Positions 1 to 6,609 of a stretch of 6,689 nucleotides of DNA are shown here, one piece after another. The notes under the pieces were generated by a model. The model worked only from the letters and a program-made list of their open reading frames with translations, was not told the DNA's origin and did no database searches. Origin of the DNA: Gemmatimonadaceae bacterium (lineage in GTDB: Bacteria; Gemmatimonadota; Gemmatimonadetes; Gemmatimonadales; Gemmatimonadaceae); contig JABFXM010000380.1 in NCBI GenBank assembly GCA_013361745.1, positions 1 through 6,689 of the forward strand, written 5' to 3'. The translations under genes and the position numbers were made by a program. Numbering within the stretch: the first letter of the stretch is position 1; the number at the start of each line of letters is the position of its first letter.

Positions 1-1
1 C

Positions 2-1474
2 TACGTCACCAACGGGACGGTCGCCGGGCTCGCGATGGCCGCGAACTGGGTGCTCCCGCGCATCGCGCTCCGGGCGCGGCGCTGGTGGTTCCGCTTCCTG
101 TTCGCCGCGTTCGACGCGACGCTCATCAGCACGATCGTCTACACGTACGCGTCCCCGGGACTCGTCGTCGTCTACTTCCTGGCGATCGTTCCCTACTCGT
201 TCGACCGCGGGCGAGTGCTCGGCTACTTCACCGCGCTTGCCTGCGCGACCGGCTACGTCATCGCGATGATCGCGGCGCGGGTGTCGCACCAGAGCGCCGC
301 GCTCTCGACGAGCTGGATCGCCGTGGACGCGGTGCTGCTCCTGCTCGTCTCGCACCAGATCGTTCCGATCGCCTCGAAGCTCATCAGCAGGGTTCGCGAG
401 ACGCGGGAGTGTATGACGGCGGCCGAGCGCGGCGATCTCACCGTGCGCGCCACGTCGCGGTATGCCGACGAGCTCGGATTCCTCCAGCGGAGCTTCAACC
501 GGATGCTCGACGAGATCGGACAGCTGATCGCGAGCGTTCAGCAGGAGTCCGACGAGGTCGCCGCGGTCGCCGAGCAGCTCGCGGAGTCGGCCAGGGAGAT
601 CGACGTCGCCGGGAGTGCCTTCGCTCGCACCGCCATCGCCGTACACCGCAGACTCCAGGAGCAGCGTCAGCACGCCATCGGCGGCGTGAGGCAGACTGAC
701 CTTGCGCTGGATGCGGCGAGCGGACTCACCACGCGCGCCGGCGAGATGGAAGTGGACGCGCGCAATCTCGTCGCCGCGGCGTCCTCGAGCCGCGAAGCGA
801 CCGGGCGTGCAGCCGAGTCGCTGGTCAACATCGGCGAGAAGGTTCGCACCTCCGCCGCCGCGGTCAGCGCGCTCGCGGAGTCCTCGGACAAGATCGGCCG
901 CTTCGCGCTCGCCGTCTCCGGTATCGCTCGGCAGACCAACCTTCTCGCGCTGAATGCAGCCATCGAAGCCGCGCGCGCGGGTGAACACGGGAAGGGATTC
1001 GCCGTCGTCGCGGACGAAGTCGCGAAGCTCGCCGCGCAGAGCGATCAGGCCGCGAAGGAGATCGGCAGCGCGATCGCCACGGTACGTGACCAGATCGGAA
1101 CCGCGGTCACCGTCATGACCCAGGGAGAAGAGGAAGTCCGTGGCGTGGGAACCGTCGCCGCCGATGCGACCGCGGCACTCGGTGCCATGCTCGCGGGAAT
1201 CGAGCGGATCGCCGGCGTCATCGGCGACGCCACTGCGGTGTCGCGCGACCAGTCGGACACCATGAGCCGGCTCGCGGACGCGATCCGCTCGATGGAGACC
1301 GTTTCGGTCGAAGCCGCCACACGGGCCGAGGAAGCGTCGACCGCGGCGGCGGCGCAGACGGCCTCTCTCGGTGCGCTCTCGAGCTCCTCGCAGCAGCTCG
1401 CTGCGCTCGCGGAGCGGCTGCGTCGTTCCATCACACGCTTCACCGTCAGCGCCGGGTCGGCGGCGGCGCGCTGA
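2..1474 (+). CDS. Methyl-accepting chemotaxis-type signal transducer, 5'-truncated by window edge
   Basis: Membrane sensor that would pass a signal to a CheA/CheW-type kinase complex. Residues are counted from the ATG at 35. Hydrophobic segments lie near 20-36, 40-54, 61-82 and 92-113. A HAMP-like linker follows at about 115-165 ([17 protein letters not shown]). A long alanine-rich coiled coil then carries the hallmark MCP hairpin tip at 298-330 ([18 protein letters not shown], then GFAVVADEV). The frame stays open from 35 back to base 2 and reads hydrophobic ([12 protein letters not shown]). No Shine-Dalgarno precedes the ATG at 35, so the true start probably lies to the left and more helices may be missing. 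The sensor is polytopic rather than the usual two-helix periplasmic type. No C-terminal NWETF-like methyltransferase tether is present. No che genes are visible. Its 3' end overlaps the opposing AraC-type gene by 29 bp. The family is certain; the ligand is unknown. Confidence 0.93.
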   Translation, partial: YVTNGTVAGLAMAANWVLPRIALRARRWWFRFLFAAFDATLISTIVYTYASPGLVVVYFLAIVPYSFDRGRVLGYFTALACATGYVIAMIAARVSHQSAALSTSWIAVDAVLLLLVSHQIVPIASKLISRVRETRECMTAAERGDLTVRATSRYADELGFLQRSFNRMLDEIGQLIASVQQESDEVAAVAEQLAESAREIDVAGSAFARTAIAVHRRLQEQRQHAIGGVRQTDLALDAASGLTTRAGEMEVDARNLVAAASSSREATGRAAESLVNIGEKVRTSAAAVSALAESSDKIGRFALAVSGIARQTNLLALNAAIEAARAGEHGKGFAVVADEVAKLAAQSDQAAKEIGSAIATVRDQIGTAVTVMTQGEEEVRGVGTVAADATAALGAMLAGIERIAGVIGDATAVSRDQSDTMSRLADAIRSMETVSVEAATRAEEASTAAAAQTASLGALSSSSQQLAALAERLRRSITRFTVSAGSAAAR

Positions 1475-2414
1475 GCGGAGAGAAGCGGCGCAGCACCGCG
1501 ACGTAGGGGAGCACCAGCTCGGCCCGAAATTGCTGCAGCATGCCTTCGCCGTCGTAGCGTTCGCGGAATTCCACCGCGGTGAGCCCGATCATCGTCCGGA
1601 TGTGGCGGCCGAAGCTCTGTGGCGAGGAGTAATCGAGGTGGTTCGACACGCTCGCCACGGACAATCCGGGATTCTCGAGCAGCCGTGCCGCGCGGACGAG
1701 ACGCGCCATCGCGAGATAGCGCTTCGGCGCCGGAAGGTGCGCGCGAAAGAAGCGGCTCATCAGAGTCGACGGCAGTATCCCCAGTGCCTTCGCGAGCGAA
1801 CGGATCGTGGCCGCGGTACGCGGCCGAAATAGAAGCTCGAAGAACTGCTGGCAATCAGGGGGCGCGCCTGGCAGGTCACCCGCGATTCGCGCCAACGCGA
1901 GACGCTGGATGTCATCGCTTCGTCCTTCGACGAGCACCGCCCGCAGCTCGCGCCACCCCGTCGGCTGTCGGACGTCCACGATCGTTCGCACTCCGCTGCG
2001 TCCGAGCGCGAGGACCGCGCGTGGTGTCTGCTGCTCGAGCTGCGAGAGAAGCGCCACGGCCGGAACGCGCGGAAACTCCCGCACCATGGTGGCGATCTTC
2101 GATGCCTCACGCTCCTGGCATCGGCATACGGAGACGAGCACTGCGCCGATCGGACGTTCGCGGAGGTCGCGGAAGACGTCCTCCAGAGAATCCCGATGCA
2201 GTGCCCTGTAGACACCGACACCGGCGGCGTCCACGCGAGCGCGCTCGGCGGGATCGAGAACGGTCGTCACGGCCGCAAGCTCAACGGCCGGTGCGGATGA
2301 CGGAGAGACAATCGAGAGCGACACGGAACCCTCCACGGCAGAGATGACCGCCGCGCCCCCCGCGCGACGTGGCGAAACAGTGCGCTCAGACGTCAACTGG
2401 ACGTCATTCATCAT
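1446..2414 (-). CDS. AraC-family transcriptional regulator with receiver-like N-terminal domain
   Basis: 322-residue DNA-binding regulator. The C-terminal part, about 200-287, is an AraC/XylS double helix-turn-helix: the first helix pair is near 203-222 ([20 protein letters not shown]), and the second near 251-275 has the typical [21 protein letters not shown], followed by G..A.EFRERY. A 35-residue basic/proline tail follows. The N-terminal half is not a cupin. Residues about 44-165 alternate strands and helices like a response-regulator receiver (GAVLVSV, then VPAVALLSQ, then [11 protein letters not shown]). Where the phosphoacceptor Asp should follow the third strand there is VSVCRC, so phosphorylation is unlikely; the receiver assignment is inference. 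The start codon is one of two adjacent ATGs, with GAGAGG about 10 bases upstream. It is divergent from the pseudokinase gene with only 18 bp between them, so the two promoters must overlap each other or the neighbouring coding sequence. Confidence 0.88.
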   Translation of the reverse strand: MMNDVQLTSERTVSPRRAGGAAVISAVEGSVSLSIVSPSSAPAVELAAVTTVLDPAERARVDAAGVGVYRALHRDSLEDVFRDLRERPIGAVLVSVCRCQEREASKIATMVREFPRVPAVALLSQLEQQTPRAVLALGRSGVRTIVDVRQPTGWRELRAVLVEGRSDDIQRLALARIAGDLPGAPPDCQQFFELLFRPRTAATIRSLAKALGILPSTLMSRFFRAHLPAPKRYLAMARLVRAARLLENPGLSVASVSNHLDYSSPQSFGRHIRTMIGLTAVEFRERYDGEGMLQQFRAELVLPYVAVLRRFSPLSAPPPTRR

Positions 2415-2432
2415 CCTTCGATCGCCTCTCGC

Positions 2433-3326
2433 ATGTCGACCGACGAATTCGCGATGGCTCTGCGTGCCCTCGGCGCGCCGCTCTTTCTCGATGATGCTGG
2501 TACCCCGGCGCCGTTAGGCGTCGAGTACGCCGCGACCGCCGCGGATGGCACACGCGTGCGCATCACTCGGCTTGCGCCAGCGCTCGGCACCGGACTGCGC
2601 GATCGCGACGCGTTCGTTGATGTGCTCGAGCGATATCGCTACGAAGGCGCAGGGATCGCCGGCGACGCTCTGTACTTCGTGGAGCGCCCACCGGAGGGAG
2701 AGCCGCTCTCGGCTCGCCTGGCGCGTGAGGGCACCATCCGGCCCACGGCCTTTTTTCCCATTGCCTCGTCAGCCGCGGAAGCCCTCGCCGAGTATCACCG
2801 GACCCATGATGCACATGGGGGTCTCTGCCCACGAACCATCTACGTTCGTGGCGATTCGGAGGTTCTCCTGCGATGGGGCGGAGTAGTCCCCGCCTTGATC
2901 GCGGCGGGTGCGGGTCTCGAGGCCATCTCCGAACGGCTCGGCCTCACCGGCTATCTCGCGCCTGAGCTCGCGCGCTCGGCCGATTTCGATGTTCCCAGCG
3001 ACATCTTCGCGCTCGGCGCGACGTTCTATGCCGTGACCACAGGGCGCCCCCCGTTCGGCGGCCGTACCACCGCGGGGGTCATGGCGACCGTGCTCACCGA
3101 GGATGCGACGACGAAGACGAGCCCTGCCCAGCTGCTGACGACCGCGGTGCTCCGTTCCGTCGAGCAGGAGCCCGCCGACCGATGGCGCGATGCCCACGAG
3201 TTCGCACGCGCGATCCGAGGAATGCCGGAGCCCACTGCGCCCGCAACGCCGCGCACTGGTTGTCTCGGCGCGGTGACCGTGATCTCCACCCTCGTTGTCT
3301 GGGGCCTAACGAAGTACATTACATGA
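2433..3326 (+). CDS. Membrane-anchored Hanks-type protein kinase homologue, predicted pseudokinase
   Basis: 297 residues with a protein-kinase fold signature but no catalytic machinery. The VAIK strand reads VRIT (42-45), with Thr in place of the ATP-binding Lys. The catalytic loop HRDxKPxN reads HGGLCPRT (128-135), so Asp is Gly130, Lys is Cys132 and Asn is Thr135. The DFG motif is RWG (147-149). No glycine-rich loop is apparent, and the N-lobe around helix C is short. The structural C-lobe is well kept: GYLAPE (173-178), SDIFALGATFYAVTTGRPPFGG (189-210) with the F-helix Asp190, and Arg250 near ADRW. A hydrophobic segment at 276-294 would be a C-terminal membrane anchor with the kinase domain in the cytoplasm. 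The likely role is a scaffold or ligand-binding regulator rather than an enzyme. No Shine-Dalgarno precedes the ATG at 2433; Met at 2454 is an alternative start. The stop codon directly abuts rnpB. Confidence 0.85.
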   Translation: MSTDEFAMALRALGAPLFLDDAGTPAPLGVEYAATAADGTRVRITRLAPALGTGLRDRDAFVDVLERYRYEGAGIAGDALYFVERPPEGEPLSARLAREGTIRPTAFFPIASSAAEALAEYHRTHDAHGGLCPRTIYVRGDSEVLLRWGGVVPALIAAGAGLEAISERLGLTGYLAPELARSADFDVPSDIFALGATFYAVTTGRPPFGGRTTAGVMATVLTEDATTKTSPAQLLTTAVLRSVEQEPADRWRDAHEFARAIRGMPEPTAPATPRTGCLGAVTVISTLVVWGLTKYIT

Positions 3327-3719
3327 GCATGCGAGCGGCCGGACGGTCGCGGTGAGCCGCCGTGAGGCGGTGCACCGAGGAAAGTCCGGGCTCCCTGGAC
3401 AGACTGCCAGGTAACGCCTGGGCACGCACGTCGTGAGGCGTGTGTGACGGACAGTGCCACAGAAAACAGACCGCCCTCCGGCGAAAGCCGGTGGGCAAGG
3501 GTGAAAAGGTGGAGTAAGAGCCCACCGCGCCGCCGGTAACGGCGACGGCATGGTAAACCCCAGTCGGAGCAAGGCCAAATAGGCGGCGAGAGGCAGTCCT
3601 CCTCGATCAAGACGCCGCGGGTCGGCTGCTAGAGGGTGCGGGTGACCGCACTCCGAGAGGAATGACCGTCCGGGCAACTCATCGCCCGACAGAACCCGGC
3701 TTACAGGCCGCTCGCGTGC
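3327..3719 (+). ncRNA. rnpB: RNase P RNA, bacterial type A
   Basis: Catalytic RNA of ribonuclease P, which trims tRNA 5' leaders together with the RnpA protein. Conserved core blocks are present in order: GAGGAAAGTCCGGGCTCC (3377-3394), ACAGAAAACAGACCGCC (3459-3475), GGTAAACCCC (3552-3561), GGAGCAAGGCCAAATAG (3566-3582) and ACAGAACCCGGCTTAC (3689-3704). Helices can be drawn. P1 pairs 3327-3340 with 3706-3719 (14 bp with one G-U). P2 pairs 3341-3348 with 3664-3671. P3 pairs CCGCC 3357-3361 with 3366-3370 around a GTGA loop. A GAAA-capped hairpin lies at 3478-3491, a P16-like stem pairs 3583-3588 with 3613-3618, and P18 pairs 3636-3641 with 3646-3651 around GTGA. The GAAA hairpin and the P16/P17 region indicate type A rather than Bacillus type B. 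Ends are taken from P1; the mature ends may differ by a few bases. It starts at the base after the upstream stop codon. Confidence 0.97.
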
Positions 3720-3749
3720 GCTCCCGCCGCTCCTTGCCTAACGGCGCCC

Positions 3750-3771
3750 CCACCGTGCCGTCGGACGGTGG
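3750..3771 (+). terminator. Candidate hairpin downstream of rnpB (no U-tract)
   Basis: CCACCGT (3750-3756) and ACGGTGG (3765-3771) form a perfect 7-bp stem with an 8-base loop, 30 bases past the end of the rnpB P1 helix. The sequence after it has only a weak pyrimidine stretch (CATCTTCC), not a T-run, so it does not qualify as a classical intrinsic terminator. It could end rnpB transcription, protect a 3' end, or sit in the leader of the lipoprotein gene, whose start is 21 bases further on. Confidence 0.3.
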
Positions 3772-3792
3772 TGACCATCTTCCATCGATCGC

Positions 3793-4692
3793 ATGACCCG
3801 CGTCTCCCGCCTTGGCGTCGCCACAGTCGTAGCTCTCACCGCGGCATGCGGATCCTCGCCGGCGACGACTCCCTCGACGCTGCCGACGCCGACCGCGCCA
3901 CCACCCGCGGCAAAACCCCCGGTGGCTTCGTCCCCTGTCGTCGCTGCCCCGGCGGCGCACCCGTTCACGTATGCATCAGGGGTCTATCGCTACGAGATCC
4001 GCAGCGACGCGATCATCCAGGCCGAAGGAACCTCCCGGACTGATACGGTGGCGACACGCGCTGTCGTGACGTACCGCGTCACTCCGCGCGACAGTGGGCT
4101 GCTTGCCGTCGAAGGTGTCGTCGATTCGTTCACGGTGACCACGAGTCGTGGGAGCTCTCCGTTGAACGCTGGTCTCCCCTTCAGCATGCTGCTGTCCGGC
4201 AATGGACAACCACACTCGCCGGTTTCGCCGGACAGTGCTGGAGTGTGCACGACTCCGCTCGAGGCGGTAGTCTCCACGAGTCGCGAGCTTCTTTCGGCGG
4301 TACCGGTTCCCCTTGCTCCGGACGCGCAGTGGTCGGACTCGCTCACGGCGGTCACGTGCCGTGGAACGATCCCCGTGACGACACGGAGCGAGCGCCACTC
4401 ACAGGCCAGCTGGGTCGCGGTCCCCGCGGAGTGGTCGCGCCATGAAGGAGACGCCGCCTTCGAGATCACACGCACGACCAATACGTCCGTCGCGGGGGAC
4501 GGACGTGCCGCCGGGCGACAGGTGGCGGTGACTGGAAGCGGGCAGGGTACCGGTGTGCTCTACGTGGATTCCGAGCTCGGCGTGCTGTTGGGTGCCGTCG
4601 GTAACTCTTCCACGCGGCTTCTGGTGGACACAGGTACGCAGCGCCAGCAATTCCTGCAGACAGTTCACCAGCACATCACACTACTGCGCTGA
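3793..4692 (+). CDS. Lipoprotein of unknown function with Pro/Thr/Ala-rich linker
   Basis: 299 residues. The first 19 form a lipoprotein signal peptide: basic MTRVSR, a hydrophobic core GVATVVAL, then TAAC with Cys19 as the probable lipidation site. Thr at -3 makes the lipobox slightly non-standard. Residues about 20-57 are a low-complexity Thr/Pro/Ala linker typical of exported proteins that must reach away from a membrane. From about 58 on (FTYASGVYRYEI) the protein is rich in alternating beta-type segments, with two further cysteines (152 and 189) that could form a disulfide. I do not recognise the family and assign no function. The ATG at 3793 is the only reasonable start: an in-frame stop lies at 3772-3774 with no other start codon between. 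No Shine-Dalgarno is visible. The gene sits 73 bp after rnpB on the same strand and converges on the DUF4126 gene with a 20-bp gap. Confidence 0.82.
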   Translation: MTRVSRLGVATVVALTAACGSSPATTPSTLPTPTAPPPAAKPPVASSPVVAAPAAHPFTYASGVYRYEIRSDAIIQAEGTSRTDTVATRAVVTYRVTPRDSGLLAVEGVVDSFTVTTSRGSSPLNAGLPFSMLLSGNGQPHSPVSPDSAGVCTTPLEAVVSTSRELLSAVPVPLAPDAQWSDSLTAVTCRGTIPVTTRSERHSQASWVAVPAEWSRHEGDAAFEITRTTNTSVAGDGRAAGRQVAVTGSGQGTGVLYVDSELGVLLGAVGNSSTRLLVDTGTQRQQFLQTVHQHITLLR

Positions 4693-4709
4693 CGCCGACG
4701 CCCACGGCG
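4693..4709. terminator. Small GC hairpin in the convergent gap (weak)
   Basis: CGCCG (4693-4697) and CGGCG (4705-4709) flank a 7-base loop and fill the 20-bp gap between the converging lipoprotein and DUF4126 genes. Position favours a shared bidirectional stop signal. The stem is only 5 bp and neither side has a T-run, so this is a position-based suggestion. Confidence 0.25.
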
Positions 4710-4712
4710 CGG

Positions 4713-5369
4713 CTATTCGTCGACGGGCATCCGCGGCGGTGGGTGCGCCGCCGAGCAGCGTGCGCCCTGGAGCAACCCCGTGCCCGGCATCCAACGGCCG
4801 GAGAACACTCGTCGCAGGGCACGCCAGATGAGGCGCACGGTCAGCACCAGTGCGATCAGCACCAGAAGCGCGAGCGCCATCGTGATCCACGGGTGGTGCC
4901 ACACGAAGAGTGTCACGCTCGCCACGAGTCCGAGCTCGGCGACGTTCGACACCCCGTTCGTGAATGGTTCCGGCGAGGTGTCGATGGCGTAGCGCAGCCC
5001 CAGCTTCGTCGTATGAGTGACGACGCCGAGTCCACCACCCAGCAATGCCGCGGCGAGGACGATTACCGGCTCTCCATGCCATGCAGTCATCACGGCGAGC
5101 GCCGCCGCGGCCGGAGGGCGGATGAGGCTATGGAACGTCTCCCATGCCGAGGCCACGCCTGGGATGAGTGTCGCGATGAACTCGAACAGGTACAGCACCA
5201 CCGCGATCCCGATCACGACCGGGTGCGATACCGCAGATAGACCGCCGGGAAGTGGACCGATCCAATCCATCCGCTCTGCGAGACCGAGGATCGCGATCGT
5301 CGCGTACAGGTTGATCCCGCTCGCGTACGCGATGCCCAATGCTTGCACGAGCGAAACGATCGGCGTCAT
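4713..5369 (-). CDS. DUF4126 family integral membrane protein
   Basis: 218-residue inner-membrane protein of unknown biochemical function. Residues 8-30 form a first helix containing YASGINLYATIAILGL, the typical opening of DUF4126 proteins. Further hydrophobic stretches lie near 50-70, 86-118 and 144-182. Conserved-looking loop motifs are IPGVASAWETFHSLIRPPA (69-87), THTTKLGLR (118-126) and SPEPFTNGVSNVAELG (132-147). The C-terminal 30 residues are hydrophilic and proline-rich. The start is supported by CGGAG five bases upstream of the ATG. The gene follows dnaN on the same strand after 30 bp, so it is probably co-transcribed with the sliding clamp; no terminator is visible between them. Assignment to the family rests on recognised motifs and length. 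A role linked to replication is not implied by anything in the protein itself. Confidence 0.85.
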   Translation of the reverse strand: MTPIVSLVQALGIAYASGINLYATIAILGLAERMDWIGPLPGGLSAVSHPVVIGIAVVLYLFEFIATLIPGVASAWETFHSLIRPPAAAALAVMTAWHGEPVIVLAAALLGGGLGVVTHTTKLGLRYAIDTSPEPFTNGVSNVAELGLVASVTLFVWHHPWITMALALLVLIALVLTVRLIWRALRRVFSGRWMPGTGLLQGARCSAAHPPPRMPVDE

Positions 5370-5399
5370 TGGGTCTCCGAGAGCTGGCGGACTATCCGG

Positions 5400-6512
5400 T
5401 CAGTCGACGAGTCGTAGCGGCATCACCAGGCACAAATACTGTGCCGGATCGCTCCACTGCTCCGGTTCAAGGGTGGCTGCACGCTCGGGAGCGCGGAAGG
5501 TCATACGCACTTCATCGGTCGGGATGAACCGCAGGATCTCCAGCAGATAGCTCGCGTTGAAGCCGATATCGAGCGGATCGCCCGTGAAGCGGACGGCGAG
5601 CTCGTCCTGGGCATCACCGAGGTCAGGGGTCTGAACGCTGAACTTCGCCATCCCGGCGTTGAAGGACATCCGGATGCGGTGCGTCTGGTCAGACGCGATG
5701 ACCGACATCCGCTTGAGGGCACTCGTCAGCGCAGCCTTGTCGGCGATGGCGACCTTGTCATTGTCCTTCGGAATGACCTGCTCGTAGTTCGGGTAGGGCC
5801 CCTCGATCAGCCGGGTATACACCGCCGTGAAAGGGGAGCGGAACCCGAGGTGGTTTTCTCCTCGTGCAATCTCCAGCTCCTCATCGGCAGGAAAGAGGCG
5901 ACGAATCTGCTCGAGGGCCTTGGGCGGGACGATCAGATCCGCGGATGGCATTCCACTCGACTTGATCGGGACCTGCATCTTCGCGAGCCGGTGGCCATTG
6001 GTCGCCACCATCCTCATCATGTCCGGCCGGAGCTCCCAGAGTACTCCGTTCAGGATCGGACGGCTCTCCTCGGTCGATACGGCGAATGCGGTGTGTGAGA
6101 TCAGCTTCTGCAGCTCACCTGATCGTACTCGCCAGCTCTCACCGAACTTTATGCTGGGGAACGACGGGAACTCATCACGAGGCAGCCCGAGGAGGCGGAA
6201 GTGTGCGCGGCCGCAGTCCAGGGTGACGCGTTGCTCTCCGGAGCTCGCCACGCGAACAGGCGCCGGCGGGAGCTCACGGGCGATCTCACTCAGCTTCTTC
6301 GCTGGAATCGTGATCGCACCCGTGCTCTCGACATCCGCGCTGATCTCCGTGCTGACCGCGATATCGAGATCGGTACCGGAAAGGCGGATGCCCTTCTCCG
6401 TGGTCTCGATGAGGATGTTCGCCAATACGGGTAGCGTGGTCTTGGCAGGAATGCTGGCTGCTACCGCGGCAAGACCTTCCTGGAGCTTCTCCCGCGTGAT
6501 CGTGAAGCGCAT
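5400..6512 (-). CDS. dnaN: DNA polymerase III subunit beta (sliding clamp)
   Basis: 370-residue clamp, close to the usual 366-380. As a homodimer it encircles DNA and tethers the replicative polymerase and many repair proteins. It starts MRFTITREKLQEGL. Family motifs in order: LPVLANIL (27-34), SGTDLDI (45-51), GAITIPAKKL (65-74), GLPRDEFPSFP (109-119), HTAFAVSTEESRPILNGV (140-157), TNGHRLA (171-177), IEGPYPNYEQVIP (236-248), FNASYLLE (318-325) and the C-terminal LVMPLRL (362-368), which helps build the hydrophobic pocket for clamp-binding peptides. Two residues (Val-Asp) extend past the usual terminal Leu. All three clamp subdomains are present and nothing looks broken. The start is supported by AGGAG at 6516-6520, only three bases from the ATG, slightly tight. 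The region upstream resembles a replication origin; the downstream neighbour is the DUF4126 gene. Confidence 0.98.
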   Translation of the reverse strand: MRFTITREKLQEGLAAVAASIPAKTTLPVLANILIETTEKGIRLSGTDLDIAVSTEISADVESTGAITIPAKKLSEIARELPPAPVRVASSGEQRVTLDCGRAHFRLLGLPRDEFPSFPSIKFGESWRVRSGELQKLISHTAFAVSTEESRPILNGVLWELRPDMMRMVATNGHRLAKMQVPIKSSGMPSADLIVPPKALEQIRRLFPADEELEIARGENHLGFRSPFTAVYTRLIEGPYPNYEQVIPKDNDKVAIADKAALTSALKRMSVIASDQTHRIRMSFNAGMAKFSVQTPDLGDAQDELAVRFTGDPLDIGFNASYLLEILRFIPTDEVRMTFRAPERAATLEPEQWSDPAQYLCLVMPLRLVD

Positions 6513-6573
6513 TGGCTCCTGAATGTTGATCGTTCGAGCGCTCTATCTGTTACTGAATGCTTTAAAGCTCTGG

Positions 6574-6588
6574 TAGTAGCAGTAGTAG
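6574..6588 (+). repeat. DnaA-trio-like triplet run
   Basis: Five consecutive triplets on the + strand, TAG TAG CAG TAG TAG. Read 3' to 5' they are GAT GAT GAC GAT GAT, the DnaA-trio pattern onto which DnaA is thought to assemble as a single-strand filament. A degenerate sixth triplet (TGG, 6571-6573) follows. The first trio lies four bases (a GC-rich AGCC on this strand) from the nearest TGTGGA element. Confidence 0.6.
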
Positions 6589-6591
6589 AGC

Positions 6592-6609
6592 CTGTGGAGC
6601 TGTGGAGAG
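6592..6609 (-). repeat. Tandem DnaA-box-like elements (two CTGTGGAG units)
   Basis: CTGTGGAG occurs twice back to back (6592-6599 and 6600-6607). On the dnaN sense strand each contains TCCACA, the conserved 3' half of the DnaA box TTATCCACA. The 9-mer at 6601-6609 matches that consensus at 7 of 9 positions and the one at 6593-6601 at 6 of 9. The 8-bp period makes the two 9-mers overlap by one base, so simultaneous full occupancy is questionable. Confidence 0.5.

Larger units (their letters stand above)
6559..6609 (-). other. Candidate oriC basal unwinding module upstream of dnaN
   Basis: Read on the dnaN sense strand, the order is: two TCCACA-containing DnaA-box-like elements, a GGCT spacer, the triplets CTA CTA CTG CTA CTA, a short low-GC stretch with the palindrome GCTTTAAAGC (6559-6568), then dnaN. 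Established knowledge: in Bacillus subtilis and many other bacteria the basal origin unwinding system is DnaA boxes, a GC-rich spacer, then DnaA-trios (3'-GAT-5'-like repeats on one strand), then AT-rich DNA, often between dnaA and dnaN. Order and strand polarity here match that. In 6541-6590 only 20 of 50 bases are G or C, against about two thirds in the flanking genes. The boxes are imperfect (7/9 and 6/9 to TTATCCACA) and dnaA itself is outside the window, so origin function is inference. Confidence 0.6.

Noticed and set aside
1045..1854. Long minus-strand open frame of 269 codons overlapping the end of the chemoreceptor and the AraC gene
   Set aside because: Arg/Ala-rich shadow frame over two well-supported genes; it shows no domain or motif, as expected in high-GC DNA.
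1619..2347. Plus-strand open frame of 242 codons opposite the AraC-type gene
   Set aside because: Composition is arginine/proline-rich without motifs, while the opposite strand carries a convincing double helix-turn-helix.
3026..3677. Minus-strand open frames covering rnpB
   Set aside because: The region is explained by a complete RNase P RNA with conserved core and pairing helices on the + strand; the frames are incidental.
5827..6522. Plus-strand open frame of 231 codons opposite dnaN
   Set aside because: Shadow of the conserved clamp gene; it has no recognisable protein features.
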